Both the position numbers and the translations under genes were made by a program. Of a DNA stretch of 27,431 nucleotides, positions 7,742 through 15,888 are shown piece by piece. Within the stretch, counting starts at the first letter, position 1; every line of letters begins with the position of its first letter. The stretch spans positions 1 through 27,431 of the forward strand of contig DNTA01000080.1 in assembly GCA_003500135.1 (NCBI GenBank). The letters are read 5' to 3'. This stretch comes from Cytophagales bacterium (GTDB taxonomy: Bacteria > Bacteroidota > Bacteroidia > Cytophagales > Cyclobacteriaceae). The notes under the pieces are model-generated. The model worked only from the letters and a program-made list of their open reading frames with translations. It did not search any database and was not told where the DNA came from.

Positions 7742-8314
7742 TTAAACGACACCGGCAAATCCCATAAATGCCATGGAAAGCAACCCTGCAATGATCAATG
7801 CCGCAGGAACGCCCTCCATGCCTTTTGGAAGGTTCAGTAATGCCAGATGTTCTCGAATACCTGAAAAGAGTGCGATAGCTAACCCAAAACCAATAGCATT
7901 GGCAATGGCAAACACTACGCTCTCCATTAAATTGTAATCATTTTGAATCACAAGCAATGCAACGCCAAGAATTGCACAGTTCGTAGTGATCAGTGGTAAA
8001 TACACTCCAAGTGCCTGATACAATGCAGGGCTTACTTTTTTCATAACAATTTCCACCATTTGCACCAGCGCGGCAATTACCAATATGTAAGAAATGGTCT
8101 GGAGGTATATAATGTCCAGCGGCATTAGAATAAACCTGAATATCAGGTAGGTAACCAACGTGGCGATGGTCATTACGAATACAACTGCACCGGCCATACC
8201 CAGTGAAGTGGTGATCTTTTTGGAAACCCCTAAAAATGGACAAATGCCTAAAAATTGGGCCAACACTATATTGTTGACAAAAATGGCTGAAAATACAATG
8301 ATAAAATATTCCAT
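7742..8314 (-). CDS. rnfA: RnfA, membrane subunit of the Rnf ion pump
   Basis: 190-residue integral membrane protein with about six transmembrane helices, homologous to RnfE and to NqrD/NqrE. The family segment NNIVLAQFLGICPFLGVSKK holds the conserved Cys that, with its RnfE counterpart, coordinates an intramembrane [2Fe-2S] cluster in solved Rnf/Nqr structures. NCAILGVALL repeats the inverted-topology Cys motif. RnfA carries electrons across the membrane between the cytoplasmic and periplasmic faces of the complex. It is the last Rnf subunit in the gene order B-C-D-G-E-A, 8 bases after rnfE. Length matches the family (about 190). Confidence 0.96.
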   Translation of the reverse strand: MEYFIIVFSAIFVNNIVLAQFLGICPFLGVSKKITTSLGMAGAVVFVMTIATLVTYLIFRFILMPLDIIYLQTISYILVIAALVQMVEIVMKKVSPALYQALGVYLPLITTNCAILGVALLVIQNDYNLMESVVFAIANAIGFGLAIALFSGIREHLALLNLPKGMEGVPAALIIAGLLSMAFMGFAGVV

Positions 8315-8322
8315 TTCGTTCG

Positions 8323-8922
8323 TTATTTCGATGCCGGATTAAATCTTTTTCTCAAGTGATTGATCAGTGCTGTCAATAAGCCCAGGGCAATGAATGCACC
8401 CGGCGCCAATACGAACATTAATATGCCATCTCCCTCAACCAATTTGAAGCCAAATAATGAAAAGCTACCTAGCAGCTCGCGCAGCATTCCCAGCATTACC
8501 AATGCCATAGTAAAGCCCAGGCCCATTCCTAATCCATCCACAACGGATGAGACAATAGATTGACGAGAGGCATATGATTCAGCTCTTCCTAAAACAAGGC
8601 AGTTTACTACAATCAATGGGATAAATAATCCGAGTTGCTCGTGTAGTGCAGGTAAATATCCGGCCATTACCAGGTCTACCACCGTTACAAATGAGGCGAT
8701 GATTACGATATAAGAAGGAATTCTGACCTTCGCCGGAATATATTCTTTGACTACCGATACTACCAGGCTTGACATCAGTAAAACGAAGGTAGTAGCCAAC
8801 CCCATACCCAAACCGTTAATGGCTGTGGAAGTTACCCCCAGGGTAGGGCACATACCCAGCAACTGAACAAAAACTGCGTTTTCCTTAAAAAATCCTTTCT
8901 TAAAATTACTGAGCTGGTTCAT
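8323..8922 (-). CDS. rnfE: RnfE, membrane subunit of the Rnf ion pump
   Basis: 199-residue six-helix membrane protein of the RnfE/NqrD family. Paired cysteine segments VFVQLLGMCPTLGVTS and IVVNCLVLGRAESYAS are visible, matching the RnfA pair and providing ligands for the shared intramembrane iron-sulfur centre. The start at 8922 overlaps the end of rnfG by 17 bases, indicating translational coupling. The positive tail (INHLRKRFNPASK) is on the cytoplasmic side by the positive-inside rule. Together with RnfA it forms the electron-conducting, ion-coupled core. Confidence 0.96.
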   Translation of the reverse strand: MNQLSNFKKGFFKENAVFVQLLGMCPTLGVTSTAINGLGMGLATTFVLLMSSLVVSVVKEYIPAKVRIPSYIVIIASFVTVVDLVMAGYLPALHEQLGLFIPLIVVNCLVLGRAESYASRQSIVSSVVDGLGMGLGFTMALVMLGMLRELLGSFSLFGFKLVEGDGILMFVLAPGAFIALGLLTALINHLRKRFNPASK

Positions 8923-9508
8923 GTGTTTTAATGTTCATTTCTGCACTGTTAAAAGCTCTTTGTAAGGCGTCGCCAAACGCCCGGGAGGTAATTGTAGCCC
9001 CGGTTAAGGCATCAATATCACCCCCATCTTTTTCAACTTTTAAATTGAATACTGACGGGTCAACCTCCTGGAACTGATTATTAAATTCCGGCTCAGTCAT
9101 TTTACTGCCCAATCCCGGAGTTTCTTTATGTTCTAAAACATAGGTATTAAAAATTTCAAAATCCGTATTCAACCCTACCATAACCCATATCATTCCTGAA
9201 TAGCCTTTTGGAGAATAACTTTTTATGGCCCATCCCACAGTTTCTCCATCTTTTTTTGCCGGAAAAACTTCAAGGCTGTCCTCCTTTTGATCATCCACCG
9301 CAATTTTAAACATGTCATCAACGGGCTGATTATCGTATGACGGCACCACTTGAGATATGGCCCTGATCTGTTTAGCCAGTTTTGCGGCGGCGATGGGTTC
9401 TTTGGTCACTTCATATACCACCCCAAGTGTGGCTGAGGAAATCAATGTAACCAGCGCCAGGCTGATAACCATTTTCCAAAAACTAATTTCCTGTTTATTA
9501 TTTGCCAT
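8906..9508 (-). CDS. rnfG: RnfG, covalent-FMN subunit of the Rnf complex
   Basis: 200-residue protein with a single N-terminal membrane anchor (about residues 12-32) and a periplasmic FMN-binding domain. The flavinylation motif DALTGATITSRA is present. The Thr after TGA in the S/TGATxT motif is the family site for phosphoester-linked FMN, attached by ApbE, which is not encoded here. EHKETPGLGSKM is the conserved family signature. It receives electrons at the periplasmic side next to RnfD. It overlaps rnfD by 11 bases and rnfE by 17 bases. Confidence 0.95.
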   Translation of the reverse strand: MANNKQEISFWKMVISLALVTLISSATLGVVYEVTKEPIAAAKLAKQIRAISQVVPSYDNQPVDDMFKIAVDDQKEDSLEVFPAKKDGETVGWAIKSYSPKGYSGMIWVMVGLNTDFEIFNTYVLEHKETPGLGSKMTEPEFNNQFQEVDPSVFNLKVEKDGGDIDALTGATITSRAFGDALQRAFNSAEMNIKTHEPAQ

Positions 9509-10517
9509 TTCTTACAGCTCCAAAGCGTTTAGGTTTAAAATATCGGTCAATCAGCGGTACTGCGGCATTCATGATCAGTATTGCGAACGAAACTCCCTCG
9601 GGATAGCTGCCCCACAACCGGATCAATACCGTGATCACACCTATGCCGACTCCAAAGATGATCATTCCTTTAGGCGTCATGGGTGAGGTAACATAATCAG
9701 TAGCCATATACAAAGCACCTAGTAAAACACCACCTGTAATCAGGTGGAAAACAGGGCTCATGTATTGAGTGGGGTCAATCAACCAAAGTACACCTGTGAT
9801 GAGCGCAATAGTTCCCAGCACTGCAACAGGAATATGCCACGTCGTGATTTTTCTGTATAGCAGGTATAAGAAGCCTAATACCAGCGCTAATCCGGAAACC
9901 TCTCCAATGCAACCTCCCTGCATCCCTGTAAAAAGTTGGAAAAACCCAGGGATTTGAGCGGTTAGCTCACTTATTGGTACCCCGGCATCCAGTCCTTCTT
10001 TTATGACTGCCAATGGCGTAGCGCCTGTGGTTGCATCTGCCATCGTCCATCTGTTAGCATTCATAGCCTCCGGCCATTGTGTCATTGGTACGGGAAATGA
10101 GATCAGTAAAAATACGCGACCTACGAGAGCCGGGTTAAAAGGATTGTTTCCAAGGCCACCAAATGCCATTTTTCCAACACCCATCGCAAAGAGACTACCA
10201 AGAACAATAGCCCACCATGGAATGCTGGCAGGTAAGTTAAAGGCTAATAAAACCCCGGTAATAATGGCCGAGCCATCCCATACCGATGCCTTTTGTTTAA
10301 AAAAATACTTACTGATAGCAAATTCGAAAAACATACAACTTGCTATGGCTAAAAACGTCACATAAATAGCTGACCAGCCAAATACATACACTGACATAAG
10401 AAGCGCCGGGACGAGTGAATAAACCACGGCATACATCATAGTAGTGATGGAATGCTCCTTGTGAATGTGCGGTGATGGCGATACGGTTAGTAAGGTACTG
10501 CTTGTCTGGACACTCAT
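9498..10517 (-). CDS. rnfD: RnfD, polytopic covalent-FMN subunit of the Rnf complex
   Basis: 339-residue polytopic protein (about eight to ten transmembrane segments) of the RnfD/NqrB family. The FMN attachment motif appears as ATTGATPLAVIKEG; the Thr of GAT is the family's flavinylation site. GGLGNNPFNPALVGRVFLL is the highly conserved RnfD/NqrB block, and FAILIMNAAVPLIDRYFKP is the usual C-terminus. The start is MSVQTSSTLL at 10517. The open frame extends 34 residues further upstream, but those codons lie inside rnfC. The chosen ATG overlaps the rnfC TGA stop by four bases (ATGA), the classic coupled arrangement. This subunit is thought to form much of the ion channel. Confidence 0.95.
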   Translation of the reverse strand: MSVQTSSTLLTVSPSPHIHKEHSITTMMYAVVYSLVPALLMSVYVFGWSAIYVTFLAIASCMFFEFAISKYFFKQKASVWDGSAIITGVLLAFNLPASIPWWAIVLGSLFAMGVGKMAFGGLGNNPFNPALVGRVFLLISFPVPMTQWPEAMNANRWTMADATTGATPLAVIKEGLDAGVPISELTAQIPGFFQLFTGMQGGCIGEVSGLALVLGFLYLLYRKITTWHIPVAVLGTIALITGVLWLIDPTQYMSPVFHLITGGVLLGALYMATDYVTSPMTPKGMIIFGVGIGVITVLIRLWGSYPEGVSFAILIMNAAVPLIDRYFKPKRFGAVRNGK

Positions 10518-11863
10518 GATACACGCTCCCTTCTCATAGTTGTAACCACTCTTTTCCCTAGCCTGATATAATCGAGTAATGCCCTGTTCGAAGGACAAAC
10601 AAATGCACACGAACCACATTCTATGCAGTCCAGGATATGATCTTTTTCAGCTCTTTCAAAAACCTCTTTTTCACATTCATTCATAAGTAAATAAGGCTCC
10701 AGTCCCATTGGACAAACAGAAACACACTGTCCGCAACGTATACATACCTGTTGTGCTTTCCGGTGGGCCTCTTCTTCCGGCATGAGCAATATTCCCGAAG
10801 TTCCTTTGGCAACCGGAACTTCCAGGCTGTTGAGCGCCTTACCCATCATAGGTCCTCCGCTGATAATTTTTCCTGTGTTATCCGGCAAGCCACCTGCCGC
10901 CAGAATCAGGTCTTGCACAGGAGTCCCGATACGGACCCTGAGGTTGACAGGCTTATCAACTTCCTTTCCCGTAACGGTCACTATTCGCTCAATAAGAGGT
11001 TTGTTTTTTTGAATAGCTTCGTAAACTGCAAAGCTTGTACCCACATTATGTACAACAACACCCACATCAATTGGAAGGCCGCCCGAAGGCACTTCTCTGT
11101 TGAGAACCGCCTTGATCAACTGCTTCTCTCCACCCTGAGGGTATTGTACCTTAAGCGGTTGTACTGCAATACCAGGATATTCTTTACAAAGCTCACTAAG
11201 GTTTGCTATAGCATCGGGTTTGTTTATTTCGATTCCAATCACACACTTTTCAACTCCCAATGCCTTCATCAGAATTTTGGCGCCGATTATTATTTCGGCA
11301 CCTTTTTCAAGCATCAGACGATGGTCAGCTGTCAGGTATGGCTCACACTCTACCCCATTCAAAATTAAGTAGTCTGCTTTTTTGCCCCGCGGGATATTCA
11401 GTTTGATATGTGCGGGAAAAGTTGCTCCTCCCAAACCCACGATACCTGCTTCGGCTACTTTTTTTAGTATCTCATCCTTTTCGAGCGCAATGTCTTTTAC
11501 CAAAGTTTCTGACCGGTCAATACTTTCTTCCCATTCATCGTCTTTCACCCTAATGATAACCGCCTGGCGTTTGTATCCGGTGGAGTCAAGCACATAATCA
11601 ATTTTTGTTACTGTGCCAGATACTGAAGAGTGGATATTGGAAGAAACCAGGCCCTTGCTTTTGGCAATAATCTGCCCTACTTTAACCGGGTCACGCTTGT
11701 CGACTACCGGTACCGAAGGTGCACCTATATGCTGCGACAATGGGATACTCACCATTTTTGGTGGCGGCAATTCGCTAATTGGGACGTTAGCTGATCGCTT
11801 TTCGTCATTCGGATGAACACCGCCTTTTGGAAACGTTTTTATATGTTGATCTGATTTACTCAT
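10514..11863 (-). CDS. rnfC: RnfC, cytoplasmic NADH/FMN and 4Fe-4S subunit of the Rnf complex
   Basis: 449-residue soluble subunit. The N-terminal family segment (FPKGGVHP) is followed by a biotinyl/lipoyl-like barrel, then the NADH/FMN-binding fold with GLGGATFPAHIKL and LILNGVECEPYLTADHRLM. Next come the SLBB region and a C-terminal pair of [4Fe-4S] motifs: CIRCGQCVSVCP (about residue 374) and CIECGSCAFVCP (about 413). It catalyses exchange of electrons with NAD(H) at the cytoplasmic side. The start was placed at ATG 11863 (MSKSDQHIKT); a GTG four codons upstream (11875) is the other option. It overlaps rnfB by 8 bases. Length is shorter than enterobacterial RsxC, lacking its long Ala/Lys-rich repeat tail, and is typical of Bacteroidota and clostridia. 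Confidence 0.96.
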   Translation of the reverse strand: MSKSDQHIKTFPKGGVHPNDEKRSANVPISELPPPKMVSIPLSQHIGAPSVPVVDKRDPVKVGQIIAKSKGLVSSNIHSSVSGTVTKIDYVLDSTGYKRQAVIIRVKDDEWEESIDRSETLVKDIALEKDEILKKVAEAGIVGLGGATFPAHIKLNIPRGKKADYLILNGVECEPYLTADHRLMLEKGAEIIIGAKILMKALGVEKCVIGIEINKPDAIANLSELCKEYPGIAVQPLKVQYPQGGEKQLIKAVLNREVPSGGLPIDVGVVVHNVGTSFAVYEAIQKNKPLIERIVTVTGKEVDKPVNLRVRIGTPVQDLILAAGGLPDNTGKIISGGPMMGKALNSLEVPVAKGTSGILLMPEEEAHRKAQQVCIRCGQCVSVCPMGLEPYLLMNECEKEVFERAEKDHILDCIECGSCAFVCPSNRALLDYIRLGKRVVTTMRRERVS

Positions 11864-12833
11864 CCTTATCGTCACTTATTCCTGAAGATTTTTTCAATAC
11901 ATCAATATTTTTCTTTTCCACTACCAACTTATCGACATTGGGATTTTCGACCTCTGCTTCAAGTTTTTCTATTTGTTTCTCTTTGGCAGCTACTTTTTCC
12001 TTTGGAGGTTTTTTCTTCTTAGGAGGGAAGTTGATTTCGTGTATAGAACCCGGTTTACAAACGTCAACGCATTTACGGCATAAACGACACTTTTCAGGGT
12101 CTATATAAGCGAGGTGTCTGATAAAACTAATAGCACCAAATTTACACTCTTTTTCACATGCGGTACATCCTGTACATCCCACTTCACAGTCTCGCTTACC
12201 TCCACGATCTTCATTAATACAGGAAACAAAAATACGTCGGTCGCGTTTGCCTTTCGGCCTGAGCTCAATAATGTTTTTTGGACAAGCTGTTACGCAGGCA
12301 TTGCAAGCTGTACACTTATCGGGAATTACCACCGGCAATCCGGTAGTTTCATCCATGTACATGGCGTCGAAGTCGCAGGCATCCACACATTCGCCCAAGC
12401 CCAGACAGCCATAGGTACATCCGGTTTCTCCTCCATAAAGATTTGCGGCTATGGTGCAGTTTGGCGCTCCTTCATAATTTGAGGTTCGCGGGCGGTGTTC
12501 AAAAGAACCGTTACAACGTACTACCGCGATGTATGGTTCGCGCTCTTCTACTTCAAGACCCAGAATTTTGGCGACATTCTGCATGGTTTCGTTGCCTCCT
12601 ACCGGGCAAAATAAATCTGAAAGATCTTCAGCATTTACACAGGCCTCAGCAAAAGCGCGGCAACCAGGTTGACCGCATCCTCCACAATTGGTTGCGGGCA
12701 GCGCTTCTTCAACCTCGTCGATTTTTGGGTTTTCCTTTACATAAAATTTTTTGGCCACAAAAAACAATATCGCTGCTGCAACGATACCCAGTGACGTCAA
12801 TGCAATAACGGTATAAATGATGATTGGACTCAT
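11856..12833 (-). CDS. rnfB: RnfB, ferredoxin-like entry subunit of the Rnf complex
   Basis: 325-residue membrane-anchored iron-sulfur protein. One N-terminal helix (about 5-27) is followed by the Fe-S domain with NCGGCGQPGCRAF (Cys50, 53, 58 and 76 as ligands). Several ferredoxin-type clusters then follow: CTYGCLGLGECVDAC, CTACNACVTACP, CEVGCTGCTACEKEC and CRLCRKCVDVC, so about five clusters in all. It takes electrons from reduced ferredoxin and passes them into the complex. After the last cluster it carries an unusual charged tail of about 50 residues, beginning PPKKKKPPKEK, with heptad-like Lys/Glu content, possibly a coiled coil. It starts 6 bases after rseC and overlaps rnfC by 8 bases. 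Confidence 0.96.
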   Translation of the reverse strand: MSPIIIYTVIALTSLGIVAAAILFFVAKKFYVKENPKIDEVEEALPATNCGGCGQPGCRAFAEACVNAEDLSDLFCPVGGNETMQNVAKILGLEVEEREPYIAVVRCNGSFEHRPRTSNYEGAPNCTIAANLYGGETGCTYGCLGLGECVDACDFDAMYMDETTGLPVVIPDKCTACNACVTACPKNIIELRPKGKRDRRIFVSCINEDRGGKRDCEVGCTGCTACEKECKFGAISFIRHLAYIDPEKCRLCRKCVDVCKPGSIHEINFPPKKKKPPKEKVAAKEKQIEKLEAEVENPNVDKLVVEKKNIDVLKKSSGISDDKDE

Positions 12834-12839
12834 CCTGTT

Positions 12840-13262
12840 CTAATTTTTCGGCTTCTCCAGCCTGATTTCAAATTCCTTTTTCCACTTCTCTCTGAAAAGT
12901 GCCAATATCAAATAATAGGGCACCAATGATCCCAACGCTACTCCGGCCGATAATGCCTCATTTTCGGTAATGACCCACAAGCTTATCAATACGGCCATCA
13001 ATACAAGGAATGGATAAACGTATGCCAGTAGTAGTGCCTTTATTCCCTGAGTCTCACTGAAAAGTAAGGATACCCGGTCTCCTTCATGATATAAATTTTT
13101 AGGGTCCATTATTTCAATCACCTTATTGTCGGTTTCGGAAACATTGCACAATGATTTGGCATGACAGGCACTGCAGGCGCTTACATTGATGAGCGCTATT
13201 TCCAGTTGATCACGGACTTTGTTTTTTACAATTCCACTATGCTTAATCAAGCTATCAGCCAT
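12840..13262 (-). CDS. rseC: RseC/MucC-like membrane protein, first gene of the rnf operon
   Basis: 140-residue protein of the RseC/MucC family. The N-terminal cysteine motif CSACHAKSLC (Cys30, 33 and 39) is followed by a small beta domain. Two adjacent transmembrane helices (about 77-120) and a basic cytoplasmic tail (REKWKKEFEIRLEKPKN) follow. In E. coli, RseC acts with the Rsx (Rnf) complex in keeping SoxR reduced and is linked to sigma-E control. Here it is the promoter-proximal gene of rseC-rnfBCDGEA, a grouping seen in Bacteroidota generally. I infer that it modulates or helps assemble Rnf, since no soxR or rseA is visible. The operon promoter should lie in 13263-13386; TACCTTTTG at 13275-13283 (minus strand) is near, but not at, consensus. 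Confidence 0.88.
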   Translation of the reverse strand: MADSLIKHSGIVKNKVRDQLEIALINVSACSACHAKSLCNVSETDNKVIEIMDPKNLYHEGDRVSLLFSETQGIKALLLAYVYPFLVLMAVLISLWVITENEALSAGVALGSLVPYYLILALFREKWKKEFEIRLEKPKN

Positions 13263-13386
13263 ATTTTATCCATCAAAAGGTATATCGCTAATGTAGGCAG
13301 TGCAGCTAAGAAAAAAATTGATTTCGATCAGGTTTTAGAGTGCACTTCATCATACAGGCATAGAAAAATCTATTGGGTGGAAAAAT

Positions 13387-13414
13387 AAAAAGCCCCGATT
13401 GCCCGGGGCTTTTT
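13387..13414 (-). terminator. strong intrinsic terminator after flavodoxin
   Basis: Arms AAAAAGCCCCG (13387-13397) and CGGGGCTTTTT (13404-13414) are perfectly complementary around a 6-base loop, with T-runs on both strands. On the minus strand it lies just after the flavodoxin stop and separates that transcript from rseC-rnf. It is symmetrical and would also work on the plus strand. Confidence 0.9.
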
Positions 13415-13447
13415 AAGATTGGTTAAACTGGAATCGTAAGGACTGTA

Positions 13448-13945
13448 CTAAAACTCATTTTTGAGTTGGTCAGTCCATCGCTTTACGCGATCTTCTGTTA
13501 AATCAGGTTCATTATCTTCATCGATAACAAGCCCTAAAAACTTTCCGTTAATTTCTCCTTTTGAAGCGTCATATTCATATTCATCAGTCGGCCAGAATCC
13601 AACAAATGAGGCGCCTTTATCTTTTAATCTTTCGTGTATTATTCCCAAAGCATCAACAAAGGTATCGGGATAACCTTGTGCATCGCCCAGCCCGAAGTAG
13701 GCCACTTTTTTACCACTAAAATCAACGTCATCCAGTACATCGATAAATGTTTCCCAGTCTTCCTGTAATTCTCCTATTTCCCAGGTGGGGCAACCAAATA
13801 TAAGTTGATCATACTGTTGTACATCTTCCGCTGAAGATGAATCCACATCATGTAGGTCTGCATCGCCCAGGGCGCCTGCAATCATTTCTGCCACATTTTC
13901 TGTATTGCCCTCTGTCGAGCCGTAAAAAATCCCGATTTTTGCCAT
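13448..13945 (-). CDS. fldA: long-chain flavodoxin
   Basis: 165-residue flavodoxin, an FMN electron carrier that can replace ferredoxin when iron is scarce. The phosphate-binding loop is GSTEGNT (residues 9-15). The aromatic FMN-stacking residues are probably W55 in CPTWEIGELQEDW and Y92 in GLGDAQGYPDTF. The roughly 20-residue insertion in the last strand (WPTDEYEYDASKGEINGKFL) marks the long-chain class. The protein is very acidic. It is followed by its own terminator, so it is a separate transcript from the rnf operon although it is the next gene upstream on the same strand. It may share electrons with Rnf (inference). TAAATTTA at 13953-13960, 7 bases before the ATG, is one mismatch from the Bacteroidota -7 element. 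Confidence 0.96.
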   Translation of the reverse strand: MAKIGIFYGSTEGNTENVAEMIAGALGDADLHDVDSSSAEDVQQYDQLIFGCPTWEIGELQEDWETFIDVLDDVDFSGKKVAYFGLGDAQGYPDTFVDALGIIHERLKDKGASFVGFWPTDEYEYDASKGEINGKFLGLVIDEDNEPDLTEDRVKRWTDQLKNEF

Positions 13946-14168
13946 AGTTCTCTAAATTTATTGCGTTTACGTTGTTTTTACTTCGGTTGTAAAAATTTCA
14001 CTACTAATTTTCCCGCAGCCTTAATATATAATTTTTTTAATAAATTTCCTGCCCGCAGCACGCCATATTAAATAATTTGAAAAATTGGCTTTTTCAATTA
14101 GGTCGAAAAGTTAATAGCTTTAACAGGCAGTAAAAATGATAAAAATCAGAAAAACAGATTTTAACAAT

Positions 14169-15827
14169 CTATTCAGCTTGCTGCAGTAGTTCTCGGGCAT
14201 TTTCAAGGGCCGCCCGGGTAGGTTGATCGCCACCGATCATCTTGGCTACTTCTTCTATGCGTTCATGTTCAAGCAATAGCCTGATCTTACTCACTGTTTT
14301 TGGAGCCCCTTCGTCTTTGTAAACATAGTAATGCTGATGCCCCCGGGCAGCAATTTGCGGTAAATGGGTAATCACCACCACCTGGTGGTTCGTGGCCATT
14401 TCCTGCATCATATTGACCATCTTCAGGGAGATTTCCCCCGAAATCCCGGAATCAATTTCATCGAAGATCACGGTGGGCATGGCCGATTTTCTTGCCATTA
14501 AAAATTTTATGGCAAACATAAGTCGAGAAAATTCACCACCTGAAGCCACATTTTTAAGTTGATCGGGTTTTATGCCTTTATTTGCACTGAAGAGAATCGT
14601 TATTTCATCGATGCCTTCCATGCCCGGTTCAATATTTTTATGCTGGAACTCCACCGAAGCGTTGGGCATCCCAAGATCAGCTATTAGTTTGAGAAGTTCA
14701 TCCCGGAAAGGTGGGAGAGAAGACTTTCGTCGTTCAGATAGTGCAGTGGCGATATCCATCATGGCGGCATAGGCTTCTTCCATTCCGGTTTCGCGTTTAG
14801 CAAGCTCATCATCAAGCGACTCCACTTTAAGCAGTTTTTCTTCAAGCGACTTCTGAATATCAATCAATTCTTCTACACTTTGTACCTGATGCTTTTGCTG
14901 TAATTGATATATTAAACTCAATCTCTCATTAATAGACTCCGCTTTGCCCTGATCGAATTCCACGCGCTGTTCTTCATTTTCCATTTCCTGAGTAATATCT
15001 TTAATCTCTATGGAAGCCTGCTCCAGACGTTTTTTAAGCTCAGCCAGGTGGCCTGAAAACCCCTGAATGGATTCCAGGTTTCGTAGAGCAGTCTGCAACT
15101 GTACATCAACTGCCGCTTCTGATTCACGTAATAATTGCACATTCTCTAGAAGCTTTACTTTGATATCTTCAGCATTTTCAGCAAGCTTTTGCTCTTCTTC
15201 CAATTCACTTTGTTCACCTGCTACAAGGTTGGCTTTATCCAGTTCATCAAAGAGGAACTGTTGGTAATCTCTTTCCTGTCGCATATTTTCTGCGGCAGCT
15301 TTTAAATCTTCATACTCTTTTCTGGCGGCATTATAGGTTGCAAAAGTGGCCTGGTATTCTTTCAAAGTAGGAGAAGTGCCGGCATAAGTATCAACAAGTT
15401 CGAGCTGGTAAAGTGTAGCTCCAAGGCGAAGTGTTTCATTTTGTGAATGGATATCCACCAGACGGCTTCCCAGGGTTTTGAGAATGTCTAAAGTAACAGG
15501 GGTATCGTTTATAAAAGCACGTGATTTTCCGGAAGGGCTTATTTCTCGTCTGATTATACAATCATCATCATAATCCAGTTCATACTCATTGAAAAAACCT
15601 TGGAGTTGGTAAGGTTTAATATCAAAAGTACCTTCAACCACGCATTTTTGATCTTCATGAAGCAGTGTTTTAACATCGGCCCTGTTGCCCAAAAGCAAAC
15701 CGATCGCACCCAACATTATTGATTTACCCGCACCTGTTTCACCGGTAATCGTATTTAATTTGCGCGAGGGGGTCAGCTCGAGTGATTCAATAAGCGCATA
15801 GTTCTTAATGTCAAGATGCCTGATCAT
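14169..15827 (-). CDS. recN: RecN DNA repair ATPase
   Basis: 552-residue SMC-like ATPase acting in double-strand-break repair. The Walker A motif GETGAGKS is at residues 29-36. A central coiled coil (about 160-370, rich in Glu, Gln and Lys heptads) separates it from the signature NVASGGEFSRLMFAIKFLMA and Walker B TVIFDEIDSGISGE. The ITHLPQIAARGHQHYYVYKD segment is the usual D-loop/H-loop region of RecN. Length matches the family (about 550). It is the last gene of the minus-strand series bamD-rpoZ-coaBC-porD-recN, 61 bases after porD. Downstream (13946-14168) is AT-rich; an AAAATC/GATTTT pair at 14142-14162 is only a weak terminator candidate. Confidence 0.97.
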   Translation of the reverse strand: MIRHLDIKNYALIESLELTPSRKLNTITGETGAGKSIMLGAIGLLLGNRADVKTLLHEDQKCVVEGTFDIKPYQLQGFFNEYELDYDDDCIIRREISPSGKSRAFINDTPVTLDILKTLGSRLVDIHSQNETLRLGATLYQLELVDTYAGTSPTLKEYQATFATYNAARKEYEDLKAAAENMRQERDYQQFLFDELDKANLVAGEQSELEEEQKLAENAEDIKVKLLENVQLLRESEAAVDVQLQTALRNLESIQGFSGHLAELKKRLEQASIEIKDITQEMENEEQRVEFDQGKAESINERLSLIYQLQQKHQVQSVEELIDIQKSLEEKLLKVESLDDELAKRETGMEEAYAAMMDIATALSERRKSSLPPFRDELLKLIADLGMPNASVEFQHKNIEPGMEGIDEITILFSANKGIKPDQLKNVASGGEFSRLMFAIKFLMARKSAMPTVIFDEIDSGISGEISLKMVNMMQEMATNHQVVVITHLPQIAARGHQHYYVYKDEGAPKTVSKIRLLLEHERIEEVAKMIGGDQPTRAALENARELLQQAE

Positions 15828-15888
15828 AATATTTTAATGAAAGCGCGAAAATTGGATTAAGGTGTAAAGCAAATAAAGCAGAGGAAAT

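Noticed and set aside
10518..10619. Longer N-terminus for RnfD
   Set aside because: It would overlap rnfC by more than 100 bases; ATG 10517 forms the usual ATGA overlap and starts the family sequence.
13161..13388. 75-residue plus-strand frame opposite rseC
   Set aside because: About half lies antisense to the well-supported rseC gene, and the rest is low-complexity sequence running into the terminator.
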